From Reyranella sp. (GTDB lineage: Bacteria > Pseudomonadota > Alphaproteobacteria > Reyranellales > Reyranellaceae): 64,000 nucleotides of DNA. This document shows positions 15,733 through 24,058 of the stretch, piece by piece. The notes under the pieces are model-generated. The model searched no databases and was not told the DNA's origin. It saw nothing but the letters and a program-made list of their open reading frames with translations. The stretch spans positions 1-64,000 of the forward strand of contig NZ_JAFKJN010000035.1 in the NCBI RefSeq assembly GCF_017305915.1. The letters are read 5' to 3'. The stretch's first letter is position 1. The number at the start of each line of letters is the position of its first letter. Made by a program: the position numbers and the translations under genes.

Positions 15733-16464
15733 ATGGCCAAGAGTGCATTCCGTCAGGCTCTCGAAGACGCCATCGAGCAGCGCCATTCGGCGGTGCATCC
15801 GTGGAGCGAGGCCTGGACCTCGGGCAAGCTCGATCGCCGCCAGCTCGGCGAATGGGTGAAGCAGCATTTCCACTACGTCAGCCACTTCGCTGAGTGGGTC
15901 GCGGCGGTCTACGCCAACTGCCCGCATCCCGAGGTGCAGCACTTCCTGCTGGAGAACGTCACCGAGGAGGAAGGCCTGGTCGGCATGCATGGCGCGGCAC
16001 CGGTGCGCCACTCCGACCTGCTGCTGGAGTTCGGCGAGGTCTGCGGCAAGAGCCGCACGGAGATCCTGAACGCGCAGGTCAACGGCGAGCTGCTGGCCGA
16101 GACGCTCGGCCTGCAAAGCTGGTGCACGGTGCAGTCGCGCAAGCCGTTCGTCGAGGCCTTGTCCGGCCTGCTGATCGGCCTGGAGAGCCAGGTGCCGCGC
16201 ATCTACAGCAAGACCACGCCGCCGCTGCTCGAGAAGTACGGCTTCAGCGAGGAAGAGGTCACCTTCTTCACTATCCATATTGCCGCCGACATCGAGCACG
16301 GCGAGAAGGGCTACGAGATCGTCGAGAAGTACGCCACGACCGACGAGCAGCGCGCCGCCTGCGTGCGCAACGTGCGCGAGGCGACGATGATGCGCCGGCT
16401 CTATCTCGACGGCGTGTGGCGCACCTTCGTCGAGAAGAAGGCCGGCCAGAAGCTCGCGGCGTAA
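15733..16464 (+). CDS. Heme-oxygenase-like diiron enzyme (PqqC/CADD/TenA-like HDO)
   Basis: The 243-residue protein is all-helical in pattern. It keeps the six dimetal ligands known for HDO enzymes such as CADD: E79-x6-H86, E151 in the LESQVPR helix, and H182-x3-D186-x2-H189. Known members use an Fe/Fe or Fe/Mn site for oxygen-dependent chemistry (UndA, BesC, CADD); PqqC lacks metal. Its substrate here is unknown. ATG 15733 has GGAGG 8 bases upstream; the frame above it is promoter. It is first in a likely operon with the HbpS-like and GntR genes, opposite the Rieske gene. Confidence 0.85.
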   Translation: MAKSAFRQALEDAIEQRHSAVHPWSEAWTSGKLDRRQLGEWVKQHFHYVSHFAEWVAAVYANCPHPEVQHFLLENVTEEEGLVGMHGAAPVRHSDLLLEFGEVCGKSRTEILNAQVNGELLAETLGLQSWCTVQSRKPFVEALSGLLIGLESQVPRIYSKTTPPLLEKYGFSEEEVTFFTIHIAADIEHGEKGYEIVEKYATTDEQRAACVRNVREATMMRRLYLDGVWRTFVEKKAGQKLAA

Positions 16465-16469
16465 CCCAT

Positions 16470-16600
16470 TCCTCCCTGCGCGCAGCGCGGGGAGGTGTCG
16501 GCGTCTTACGCCGACGGAGGGGTCATAGGCCGCAGTCTCGGACTCATGACCCCTCCGTCGCGGATTACCGCGACACCTCCCCGCGCTACGCGCAAGGAGG
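16470..16600. repeat. Multi-hairpin palindromic intergenic element B
   Basis: The same five-hairpin plan as element A: an outer CCTCC/GGAGG hairpin (about 16471-16495), GTCGGCGT with ACGCCGAC (about 16498-16516), a central GGAGGGGTCAT (about 16517-16527) pairing with ATGACCCCTCC (16547-16557), GTCGCGG with CCGCGAC, and a second outer CCTCC/GGAGG hairpin. Stem sequences differ from element A except the core GGGGTCAT. The right arm ends in AAGGAGG, 16 bases before the HbpS-like start. Confidence 0.85.
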
Positions 16601-16616
16601 AAAAAGAAAGATTCCC

Positions 16617-17042
16617 ATGCACACCTACAAAACCCTCACCCTCGCCGAGGCGCACCTCATGCTCGACGCGGCGCAGAAGAAGGCGGAGGAGCTCGGCGTG
16701 CCCGAGGTCCTCTGCGTGGCGGACAACGCGGGCTATCCGATCGCGCTGCGCCGCCTCGACGGCGGCAAGGTGACCAGCGTGCAGATCGCCATGAACAAGG
16801 CGTTCACCGCGGCCGGCCATCGCAAGCGCACCGACAACTACAAGAACTCGCTGCCCGGCGAGGAGGCGTTCGGCATCTGGACCCAGCATGGCGGCCGCTT
16901 CACGGTGTTCGTCGGCGGCTTCCCGATCTTCGTCGACGGCCAGTGCGTCGGCGGCATCGCCGCCTCGGGCGGCAACGGCGAGCAGGACATCGCCTGCTGC
17001 GAGGCCGGCATCGCCGCCTTCATGGCGACGCTGAAGACATGA
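16617..17042 (+). CDS. HbpS/GlcG-family heme-binding-like protein
   Basis: 141 residues of the GlcG/HbpS fold: an N-terminal LTLAEAHLMLDAAQKKAEELG helix, VADNAGYPIALRRLDG, and a C-terminal GGIAASGGNGEQDIACCEAGI. Such proteins bind heme or small ligands and often sit beside oxidative catabolic genes. No signal peptide is visible, so it is probably cytoplasmic. It follows the HDO gene after palindromic element B and overlaps the GntR start by ATGA. Spacing from AAGGAGG to ATG is long (16 bases); AAAGAAAG lies closer. Confidence 0.87.
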   Translation: MHTYKTLTLAEAHLMLDAAQKKAEELGVPEVLCVADNAGYPIALRRLDGGKVTSVQIAMNKAFTAAGHRKRTDNYKNSLPGEEAFGIWTQHGGRFTVFVGGFPIFVDGQCVGGIAASGGNGEQDIACCEAGIAAFMATLKT

Positions 17043-17683
17043 GCGACCGCCCCCTCTCCCGCGTCGTCAGCGAGCAGATCCGCGGCCGCATCCTCGACGG
17101 CACGCTGAAGCCCGGCGAGCGGCTGGTCGAGGACCGGCTGTCGGCCGAGCTCGGCGTGTCGCGCGTGCCGGTGCGCGAAGCGCTGCGCGGCCTGTCGGTC
17201 GAGGGGCTGGTGACCCTCCTGCCCCGCCGCGGCGCCACCGTCGTCGAGATCACGCCCGAGACCGTCGCCGAGCTGGTCGAGGTCCGCGCCCTGCTCGAAG
17301 GCCTCAACGCCAAGCTGGCGGCGCAACGGCACGATCCGGAGATCGTCGCCGCGCTCGAAGAAACACTGGCTCGCGGCAACGCGGCGGCGAAGAGCGGCAC
17401 CGCCGAGGAGCTCGCCCGCCTCAATGCCGAGTTCCACGAGCGGCTGGCCGAGGCGAGCCGCAACTCGGTGCTGTCCGACGTCATGCGCGGCCTGCGCGAG
17501 CGCACCTCGATTGCCTTCGCGATCAATGGCCGTGTGCGCGCCCGAGAGGACTGGCAGGAGCACGCCGGCGTCCTCGCCGCGGTGATCGCGGGCGATGCCG
17601 AGCTCGCCGCCCTGCTCGCCACCCGCCACGTTCAGAATGCCGCGATGGCGTTCGCCGAATCGATGAAGAAGGCGGCAGCCTAA
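17039..17683 (+). CDS. GntR family transcriptional regulator (FadR/FCD subfamily)
   Basis: 214 residues with a winged HTH at about 8-75 (VVSEQIRGRILDGTLKPGERL, then ELGVSRVPVREALRGL and a wing LLPRRGATV). A helical FCD effector domain follows, with FHERLAEAS and HAGVLAAVIAGD carrying the usual metal-binding histidines. ATG 17039 overlaps the HbpS-like stop (ATGA). The GTATAC palindromes at 15641 and 15691 in the divergent promoter of the same cluster are the natural candidate targets, so I infer local regulation by a small-acid effector. Confidence 0.92.
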   Translation: MSDRPLSRVVSEQIRGRILDGTLKPGERLVEDRLSAELGVSRVPVREALRGLSVEGLVTLLPRRGATVVEITPETVAELVEVRALLEGLNAKLAAQRHDPEIVAALEETLARGNAAAKSGTAEELARLNAEFHERLAEASRNSVLSDVMRGLRERTSIAFAINGRVRAREDWQEHAGVLAAVIAGDAELAALLATRHVQNAAMAFAESMKKAAA

Positions 17684-17710
17684 CCGGCCGCCGCCTTGGC
17701 AGCGAGCCGC

Positions 17711-17950
17711 TTAAGTCCCGCTGCCGAGATCGTAGAGGTAGAGCGTAACGCCGTAGCGCATCGCGGATGCCCACTGCACCGCATCCGCGAGCGAAATACC
17801 CTCAAGAGCGTCGTATGCCGGTGCCGAGTCCTCCTCCTCCGCCTCGTCCGAATCCTTCACGCTATTGTCGTGAGATGTCGGCTCAATGATCGCATTTATG
17901 GCGTTCCACCGGTACGGCCGCTTACGGTGGTCGACAATGTTCAGAATCAT
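17711..17950 (-). CDS. Small hypothetical protein
   Basis: 79 residues from ATG 17950, which has GGAG about 7 bases upstream; TTG 17974 is an alternative. I do not recognise a family. The middle is acidic (SDEAEEEDS), the N-terminus basic (DHRKRPYRWNAINAII) and the C-terminus ends YGVTLYLYDLGSGT. Base composition is lower in G+C than the neighbours. The sequence reads like a real protein and fits neatly between the GntR gene and the SDR gene, which it follows on the same strand by 27 bases. Confidence 0.55.
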   Translation of the reverse strand: MILNIVDHRKRPYRWNAINAIIEPTSHDNSVKDSDEAEEEDSAPAYDALEGISLADAVQWASAMRYGVTLYLYDLGSGT

Positions 17951-17977
17951 TCGATGCTCCGATGGCCTCGTCAAAAG

Positions 17978-18769
17978 CTAGCGGCCTTTCATCGGCAGCC
18001 CTCCCAGGTGCGTGCCGGCGTCGACGATCAGGAACTCGCCGGTGATGTTGCTGGCGCTGGTCAGGAAGAAGATCGCCGCCTCCGCCATCTGCTCCGGCGT
18101 GCCGGCCTGGCGCAGCGGCGTGGTCTGCTCCTGCGCGGTCTTGAGCTTCTCGTAGTCGTCCTGGCCCAGCGCGCCGAGCAGCCAGCGGGTCTGGATGAAG
18201 CCCGGGCATACCGTGTTGACCCGCACCGCCGGGCCGAACCAGCGCGCCAGCGAGAGCGTCAGCGTGTTCAGCGCACCCTTCGACGCGGCGTAGGGGATCG
18301 ACGTGCCGACGCCCATCACGCCCGCGATCGACGAGATGTTGACGATCGAGCCGCGCTCCTGCTTGTCGTCCCACTGCTTCTTCATGGTCGGATAGACCGC
18401 GCGGCTCATCATGTAGGGGCCGGTGACGTTGACCCGCAGGATGCGGTCGAAGTCCTCGGCCGTGACGCCCTCGAGGTCGCCCTGGCCCTGGAATTTGGTG
18501 GTGCCGGCGTTGTTGATCAGCCCGTCGATGCGGCCCCACGCCTTCAGCGTCTCGGCCGCGAGCTTGCGGCAGTCGGCGTCTCGGCCCATGTCGGCCTGCA
18601 CCAGGATCGCTTCGGCGCCCTTGGCCTTGACCTTCGCATAGGTCTCGTCGGCTTCCTTCTTGCTCTTGGTGTAGTTGATCGCGACGTTCCAGCCGCGGCC
18701 CGCCAGATCGACCGCACAGGCAGCGCCCAGCCCCGTCGCCGACCCCGTCACGATTGCCACCTTGGCCAT
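17978..18769 (-). CDS. SDR family oxidoreductase
   Basis: 263 residues of the classical short-chain dehydrogenase family: cofactor loop TGSATGLGAA, NNAG, the catalytic serine in NISSIAG and Y-A-A-S-K. The NYTKSKKEAD segment after strand beta2 suggests NADP(H). The C-terminal VDAGTHLGGLPMKGR is close to 3-oxoacyl-reductase-like members. ATG 18769 has GGGGAGGAAAG just upstream. It is divergent from another SDR gene with a 51-base gap. Substrate unknown. Confidence 0.9.
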   Translation of the reverse strand: MAKVAIVTGSATGLGAACAVDLAGRGWNVAINYTKSKKEADETYAKVKAKGAEAILVQADMGRDADCRKLAAETLKAWGRIDGLINNAGTTKFQGQGDLEGVTAEDFDRILRVNVTGPYMMSRAVYPTMKKQWDDKQERGSIVNISSIAGVMGVGTSIPYAASKGALNTLTLSLARWFGPAVRVNTVCPGFIQTRWLLGALGQDDYEKLKTAQEQTTPLRQAGTPEQMAEAAIFFLTSASNITGEFLIVDAGTHLGGLPMKGR

Positions 18770-18820
18770 GCTTTCCTCCCCGTATGGTGCGGACGGATTC
18801 ATAGGCTAGGATCGCGCCCC

Positions 18821-19585
18821 ATGGCAGACCTGTTTTCGCTCAAGAACCGCATCGCGCTGGTAACCGGCGCCTCGCGCGGCCTCGGCCGCGATATGGCCGC
18901 GTGCCTCGCCGGGGCCGGCGCCACCGTGCTGTGCGCCGGCCGCGTCGCCAAGGACCTCGACGCCACCGTCAAGGCGATCAAGCGCAAGAAGGGCAAGGCC
19001 GAGGCGGTGATCCTCGACGTCACCGACGAGGCCAGCATCCAGTCCGGCGTGCGCGCCCTGCTGCGCAGGCACCGCCGCATCGACGTGCTGGTGAACAACG
19101 CCGGCGTCATCCACCGCTCGAACATCGTCGACACCGCCACGCCCGACTACCGCAAGGTGATCGAAACCGACCTGATCGGGCCGTTCGCCCTGGCCCGCGA
19201 GGTCGGCCGCCACATGCTGGCGCGCGAGTATGGCCGCATCGTCAACATCTCCTCGATCATGGCAGTGCTGGGCCGCGGCTCGGTCGCGGGCTACGTCTCG
19301 GCCAAGCACGGCATGACCGGCCTGACCAAGAACCTCGCCGCCGAATTCGGCCCGCACGTCACGGCCAACGCGATCGCGCCGGGCTACATCCGCACCGAGC
19401 TCAACGTGCCCTTGCAGCAGGACAAGAAGTTCTGCGCCATGCTCGAGCAGCGCACGGCCGCGAGCCGCTGGGGCACGCCGGCCGACCTGCGCGGCGCCCT
19501 GCTGCTGCTGGCGTCGGACGCCGGCGCCTACATCACCGGCCACACGCTGGTGGTCGACGGCGGCATGACGACGATCCTTGCCTGA
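18821..19585 (+). CDS. SDR family oxidoreductase (gluconate 5-dehydrogenase-like)
   Basis: 254 residues with TGASRGLGRDMA, NNAGVIHR, the SSIMAVLGR serine and Y-V-S-A-K. The opening MADLFSLKNRIALVTGASRGLG and the RTELN motif near residue 191 resemble gluconate 5-dehydrogenase or 2-deoxygluconate dehydrogenase. It uses NAD(P)H in the cytoplasm. It precedes a small membrane-anchored protein gene by 9 bases and then a hydroxyacid dehydrogenase. Exact substrate uncertain. Confidence 0.9.
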   Translation: MADLFSLKNRIALVTGASRGLGRDMAACLAGAGATVLCAGRVAKDLDATVKAIKRKKGKAEAVILDVTDEASIQSGVRALLRRHRRIDVLVNNAGVIHRSNIVDTATPDYRKVIETDLIGPFALAREVGRHMLAREYGRIVNISSIMAVLGRGSVAGYVSAKHGMTGLTKNLAAEFGPHVTANAIAPGYIRTELNVPLQQDKKFCAMLEQRTAASRWGTPADLRGALLLLASDAGAYITGHTLVVDGGMTTILA

Positions 19586-19594
19586 GGTTTTGGT

Positions 19595-20089
19595 GTGAGC
19601 ACTTTCGGTCTGCCGCGCTGGGTGATCCTCGCCTTCGGCGTGGGCCTGCTGCTGTTCGGGCTCGCGGTATCGCAGGGCTGGATCCGCGATCCCAGCGTCG
19701 CCAAATCCGACTATGTCGGCACCATCGACGTCGCGGCCGACGACGCCAGGCTCTACCGGGCTGTTACCTTCGAATGGACGGTGAACTACAGCCAGAGCGG
19801 CACCACCAAGGGCACCGACACCGCCTACGTCCGCATCGATCCGTCGGGCGAGCGCGCCATCCTCTGCGGCTGGCTGCGGCTCGACAAGGGCGGCGCCTCG
19901 ATCCGCGCCACGCGCTGGCTGAGCGAGGCGCGGCTCAAGGTCGGCGATATTCGGATTACGGCGCTGTTCATCGCGCCCACCGAAAAACTGCCGGGCGACG
20001 GCCTCAATGCCGGCTGCGCTCGCCTGTTGGAAGACAAGCCCGCGATCGACGCGGCTTTGTCGCTGGAAGGGTCCGCGGTCCACGAATGA
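19595..20089 (+). CDS. Hypothetical membrane-anchored protein
   Basis: 164 residues starting with GTG. One hydrophobic helix (WVILAFGVGLLLFGLAV, about 9-25) is followed by a roughly 135-residue domain predicted outside the cytoplasm, containing TFEWTVNYSQSGTTKGTDTAYVRI and a pair of cysteines. I do not recognise a family. It lies between an SDR gene and a D-2-hydroxyacid dehydrogenase gene on the same strand. Confidence 0.7.
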   Translation: MSTFGLPRWVILAFGVGLLLFGLAVSQGWIRDPSVAKSDYVGTIDVAADDARLYRAVTFEWTVNYSQSGTTKGTDTAYVRIDPSGERAILCGWLRLDKGGASIRATRWLSEARLKVGDIRITALFIAPTEKLPGDGLNAGCARLLEDKPAIDAALSLEGSAVHE

Positions 20090-20120
20090 CGTGCTAGGGT
20101 TCCGATCGACAGGAGCTCCC

Positions 20121-21083
20121 ATGACGACCAACCGCGCGCACGTCCTGCTGTGGACCGACAACACCGCCGCCTATCTCGACGCCATCACGGCGGCGGGCCT
20201 CGCCGATCGCGTCGTCCTTTCCACGCTGCCGCGCAAGGACAAGCCCTCGGCCGAGCAGCTCGCCCGCACCGAGGCGCTGATGGCGCCGGTGGTGCCGCCC
20301 GGCCTGCTGCCGGCGATGCCCAAGCTGCGCTGGGCGCAGGCGATGACCGCGGGCGTCGAGGGCTGGCTGGCGCTGCCCGACCTGCCGAAGACGCTCGCCC
20401 TCACCTGCGCCCGCGGCACGCACACCGAATCGATGCCCGAGAACATCATGGCGTCGCTGTTCTATGTCGCGAAGCCGCTGGCGATCGCCGCCGCCAACGA
20501 CAAGGCCGGCAAGTGGGTCCACACCGTGGCGCAGCCGCTGACCGGCAAGACGCTCGGCATCCTGGGCCTCGGCGCCGTCGGCGGCGAAGTGGCGCGCATG
20601 GCCAAGGCCTTCGGCATGAAAGTGATCGGCACCAAGCGCCGGCCGGAGGTGACGGCGAACGTCGACGAGGTGCTGCCGCCCGAGCGCACCGACGAGGTGC
20701 TGGCCAAGGCCGATTACCTCCTGCTCCTGCTTCCCGCAACGCCCGCCACCGACAACTTCATCAATGCCGAGCGGCTCGCAAAGATGAAGCCGATGGCGTG
20801 GCTGCTGAACTTCGGCCGCGGCCACCTGATCAAGGACGACGACCTGATCGCGGCGGTGAAGAACAAGACCATCGCCGGCGCCGTGCTCGACGTCTTCCGC
20901 CAGGAGCCGCTGCCCGCGGAGCATCCGTTCTGGCAGACCGACGGCATCCTGGTGCTGCCCCATATCGGCGGCCCGCATCCGCAACGCGACCGCTTCGTCG
21001 CCCGGCTGTTCGTCGACAATCTCGGCCGCTTCCTCGACGGCGCGCCGCTGAAGGAAGTGGTCGACCGAGGCGCGGGCTATTAG
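20121..21083 (+). CDS. D-isomer-specific 2-hydroxyacid dehydrogenase
   Basis: 320 residues. The NAD-binding domain has GKTLGILGLGAVGGEVARMAKAFGM near 140-165, and the substrate site has the arginine in NFGRGHLIKDDDL. The usual glutamate and histidine pair appear as VFRQEPLP and LPHIGG. Such enzymes reduce 2-keto acids such as glyoxylate or hydroxypyruvate. ATG 20121 has CAGGAG upstream. The 3' end is 9 bases from a convergent gene. Confidence 0.9.
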   Translation: MTTNRAHVLLWTDNTAAYLDAITAAGLADRVVLSTLPRKDKPSAEQLARTEALMAPVVPPGLLPAMPKLRWAQAMTAGVEGWLALPDLPKTLALTCARGTHTESMPENIMASLFYVAKPLAIAAANDKAGKWVHTVAQPLTGKTLGILGLGAVGGEVARMAKAFGMKVIGTKRRPEVTANVDEVLPPERTDEVLAKADYLLLLLPATPATDNFINAERLAKMKPMAWLLNFGRGHLIKDDDLIAAVKNKTIAGAVLDVFRQEPLPAEHPFWQTDGILVLPHIGGPHPQRDRFVARLFVDNLGRFLDGAPLKEVVDRGAGY

Positions 21084-21092
21084 CCCAAACTG

Positions 21093-23708
21093 TTAGCTGC
21101 GAAACAGCGTCGACAGCCCCTGGAAGGCCTGACCGGCCGCCGCCTGGATGCCGGCGCCCCACAGGAAGGCCGCCACCAGGTCCTTCCAGCCGAAGGTCGG
21201 ATTCGGCTCGTAAAGCACCTGCACTCCCGACACGGTCGCCACGAACAGGCCGAACACGAGGAGCAGCCCCGTCGACCACAGGAGGGCGCTCTGCACTCCC
21301 GCTGTGGTCGCGCGCGGGCCGAGCGGCAACGGCAGCAGGACGGCGACCGCGACATCGCCCCAGGATGTTGCCGGCGGCGCGGCGCCACCGGCGGCCGGCG
21401 CCGCGGCGAACGCGGCCACGGCAGCCATTGCGGCAGGCATAGCCGGCGCCGCGGCGACGCCGGCCTGCGTCGTCAAGGCGTCGCGCGCCAACCGCAGGGC
21501 ATCGTCGTAAGCGCGCTGGGCCGTGGTGAAGTGGCGATCGCGCGCGGCAATCGCGGCCTCCTCCAGCTTGCCCCGGGCCGCCTGCCAGGCCGCCTTTACG
21601 GCATCGGCGAGCGGCGCCTGCTGCAGCTTGCCGTCGACCGCATCGACCGCGTGCTGCACGACGTCCCGCAGATACGCGAAGATCAATGTGTTCCAGCGCC
21701 CAACGCGACTCTCCGGACTTGGCTCCGCCAGCACCTCATCGAGCTGCCGGAGGATATCGGCGCGGTAGGTGGTCCACTGCGCCGCGTCGAAGCCGAAGGG
21801 CGGATTCGGCACGGCGATGGCGATGCGCAAGGCGCCGCTGCGTGCGATGACGTAGCTCGTGCGCGCGCGGTCGAGGGCGGCCCGTGCCTCGTCCACCCGG
21901 GTCGCGGTTACCGCGGCGTCGACCGCGCCGAGATCCGCGCGCACGCTGTCGGCCGCAAGCTGGCTGAGGATGGGCAACGCCGCGATCTCCGCCCTCATGT
22001 CGTCGGCCGCCTGCTTGATGACCTGGAGCAGCCGGGTCCTCAGTCGTCCCTCCACGCCGTTCATCAGCGTCAGGGCTGCCGTTACGTCGGTGGCCGGCGC
22101 GGCGAGTTTGGTCAGCGCGGCCTGCGCGGTGTCGAGATCGGCATCGACGACATCGCCGATCGTCAGCGGCCGCACGGCGGCGCGCCGCCGGCGGGCGGTG
22201 ATCCACGCCGGCAGCAGCGGCAGGCGCACGCGCACGGCGGCGATCCGCGTCGAGACGTCGTCGATCGAGACGAAGGGACTGCGCAGTCTCGCGCCGATCC
22301 GATCGATCTCCGTCGCCAACGCGCCGATCACATCGCGCTCGCCTGCGGTCAGGTCGTAGTCTTGCGCCTGGCGCAGCTCGTCGAGCTTGCCGCGAACCTC
22401 CAGCGCCTCCTGCTGCAGCAACAGGCGTGGCTGGAGGTACTGCTGCAGGAAGCGAGCGAGCGCGGCCAGCACGACTCCGAGCAGGATGGCGGCAGCGGCA
22501 TACCACCAGCACAGGCGCAGGCTGAGCTCGAAGGCAACGTCGAGCGGCTTGCGATCGGGTGCCGCCAGGCGCACCACGCCCTTGTAGGACCCGGCCTCGT
22601 TCAGGCCGGCAAGCGTCACCATCAGATCGACCGGCTGGTTGGCCTCCACCGTCTGCGGAAAGGCCGCCGGGCCGGTGACGGTCACCGCATAGTCCCTCGG
22701 CGCAACCTCGACCGAAGGCGAGGCGACTGCATCGATCCGGTCGAGATGGAAGATCTTCGGCGCATAGAGGGGCCGTGGCGCGCCGGTCGTGTTCTGCAGG
22801 TAGAGATGGAACCCGACGGGCGATCCGCCCACCACCCCCCGCAGCTTGCTGATGGGCTCTGCCTTGAAGTCGAGGTCGGGGAGCTGCCGGTTCAAGGTGA
22901 GGGTCACGCTTGCGCGCGCCCCCTGCACTTCGTAGAGAATCTCGCCGACATAGGCGCCTTCGACGTCGGCGAGATTGGCGGCGTCGTCGCCGGGAACCAG
23001 CATGACAAGGGCCTCGCCGAAGGGCCCAAGCTTCAGCGGCTCGTCCGGCTTCACCGGCTGGCCGTCGCGCATGAGCCGCGGCGCGATGATCCTGCCGCCG
23101 GGGCCCGTGAAGGTCGAGGCGCGGAGCGTGACCGGGAGCTCGGGCGGCGCCTCGCGGTCGTTGCGCCGGATCATCAGCGGCCAGGCGAACGCAGCGCGGT
23201 CCGAATTCATCGCCATCTTGCCGTCGCTGCCGACGCCGACGAAGCCCAGTCGCGTCGTTGGGTTCTTTCGGGTGATCGTCGCATCGTAGGGCTGCCGTCC
23301 CTCGCCTTTGACGATCAGCCCGAGCTGGAGCTTGAACTCGCCGTCGGCCGGCAGGCTGCCGGCGAACTTGAAGGTCTTCTGCTCATAAGGGCGCAGCGGC
23401 GCGCAGACCTCGTCCGTGCTTTCCTTGCCGTCGACCGACAGCCTGGCGCCGGTCACGACCGCACCGCCCTGCGTCGCCACCAGCGGTGTGGCATCGAGGC
23501 AGATGGTTGGATCCTTGTCCTCTTTGGGATCGCCCTTGTCGTTGCGACGCACGACGATCGACCAGTCGAACTGCGCATCGTTGGTGCCTATCGCCAGGCT
23601 GTGACCAGCCGCGCCGCCCGCCCCCACGATGGTGACCTCAACCGCCCCAGCGGGACTCGTGCCCGCGATCAGCAAGGCCGCCAAAGCGGCCGCCAGGAAC
23701 CGGCGCAT
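21093..23708 (-). CDS. Large secreted/membrane-anchored protein of unknown function
   Basis: 871 residues, no named family recognised. A signal peptide (1-22, cleaved near AGA) is followed by two related beta-rich segments, each with an aromatic then -RRND- motif (about 46-130 and 173-260), and a third beta-rich region to about 395. A transmembrane helix lies at 399-420. A long charged helical region (about 425-760, likely cytoplasmic, with DELRQAQDYDLTAGERD) is followed by a low-complexity Ala/Pro stretch and two more hydrophobic segments at the C-terminus. ATG 23708 is chosen at the signal peptide. Confidence 0.75.
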   Translation of the reverse strand: MRRFLAAALAALLIAGTSPAGAVEVTIVGAGGAAGHSLAIGTNDAQFDWSIVVRRNDKGDPKEDKDPTICLDATPLVATQGGAVVTGARLSVDGKESTDEVCAPLRPYEQKTFKFAGSLPADGEFKLQLGLIVKGEGRQPYDATITRKNPTTRLGFVGVGSDGKMAMNSDRAAFAWPLMIRRNDREAPPELPVTLRASTFTGPGGRIIAPRLMRDGQPVKPDEPLKLGPFGEALVMLVPGDDAANLADVEGAYVGEILYEVQGARASVTLTLNRQLPDLDFKAEPISKLRGVVGGSPVGFHLYLQNTTGAPRPLYAPKIFHLDRIDAVASPSVEVAPRDYAVTVTGPAAFPQTVEANQPVDLMVTLAGLNEAGSYKGVVRLAAPDRKPLDVAFELSLRLCWWYAAAAILLGVVLAALARFLQQYLQPRLLLQQEALEVRGKLDELRQAQDYDLTAGERDVIGALATEIDRIGARLRSPFVSIDDVSTRIAAVRVRLPLLPAWITARRRRAAVRPLTIGDVVDADLDTAQAALTKLAAPATDVTAALTLMNGVEGRLRTRLLQVIKQAADDMRAEIAALPILSQLAADSVRADLGAVDAAVTATRVDEARAALDRARTSYVIARSGALRIAIAVPNPPFGFDAAQWTTYRADILRQLDEVLAEPSPESRVGRWNTLIFAYLRDVVQHAVDAVDGKLQQAPLADAVKAAWQAARGKLEEAAIAARDRHFTTAQRAYDDALRLARDALTTQAGVAAAPAMPAAMAAVAAFAAAPAAGGAAPPATSWGDVAVAVLLPLPLGPRATTAGVQSALLWSTGLLLVFGLFVATVSGVQVLYEPNPTFGWKDLVAAFLWGAGIQAAAGQAFQGLSTLFRS

Positions 23709-23821
23709 GCTGTTCGTTCCTCTACTCCAGTAGAACAACCCGCAGAACCTACACGCTTTGCGGCAGGGACGCCACCGACCCGGCGTTGGCAACCCGCGCC
23801 GCAAACGGGCATTGTCTCGGA

Positions 23822-24055
23822 ATGCGCGGCAAGAGTGGCACCTCTCCAGGCACGATCCTCACGCTGGTCCTCCTCGTCGGCTTCCTGCTGCTCGCCATCG
23901 TCTTCATGGCAATCGGCTGGGACGTCCCGGAGGGCGGTGAGAAGATGTCCAGCGCCGGCTGGATCGCGATGACCCTCGGCATCGTCGCCACGGTGGCGCT
24001 GGGCGCCGGGCTGATGGCGCTGATGTTCTACAGCAACCGGAGCGGCCGGGACTGA
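23822..24055 (+). CDS. Small two-helix membrane protein
   Basis: 77 residues with two hydrophobic helices (ILTLVLLVGFLLLAIVFMAIGW and WIAMTLGIVATVALGAGLMALMF) separated by a short acidic loop. Family unknown. It is divergent from the 871-residue envelope protein with a 113-base gap, and is followed directly by a ligase remnant. Confidence 0.65.
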   Translation: MRGKSGTSPGTILTLVLLVGFLLLAIVFMAIGWDVPEGGEKMSSAGWIAMTLGIVATVALGAGLMALMFYSNRSGRD

Positions 24056-24058
24056 CGC

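Noticed and set aside
16470..16600. CRISPR-like repeat array
   Set aside because: The repeats are mirror-image hairpins of differing sequence with no regular direct repeats and no spacers; no cas genes are present.
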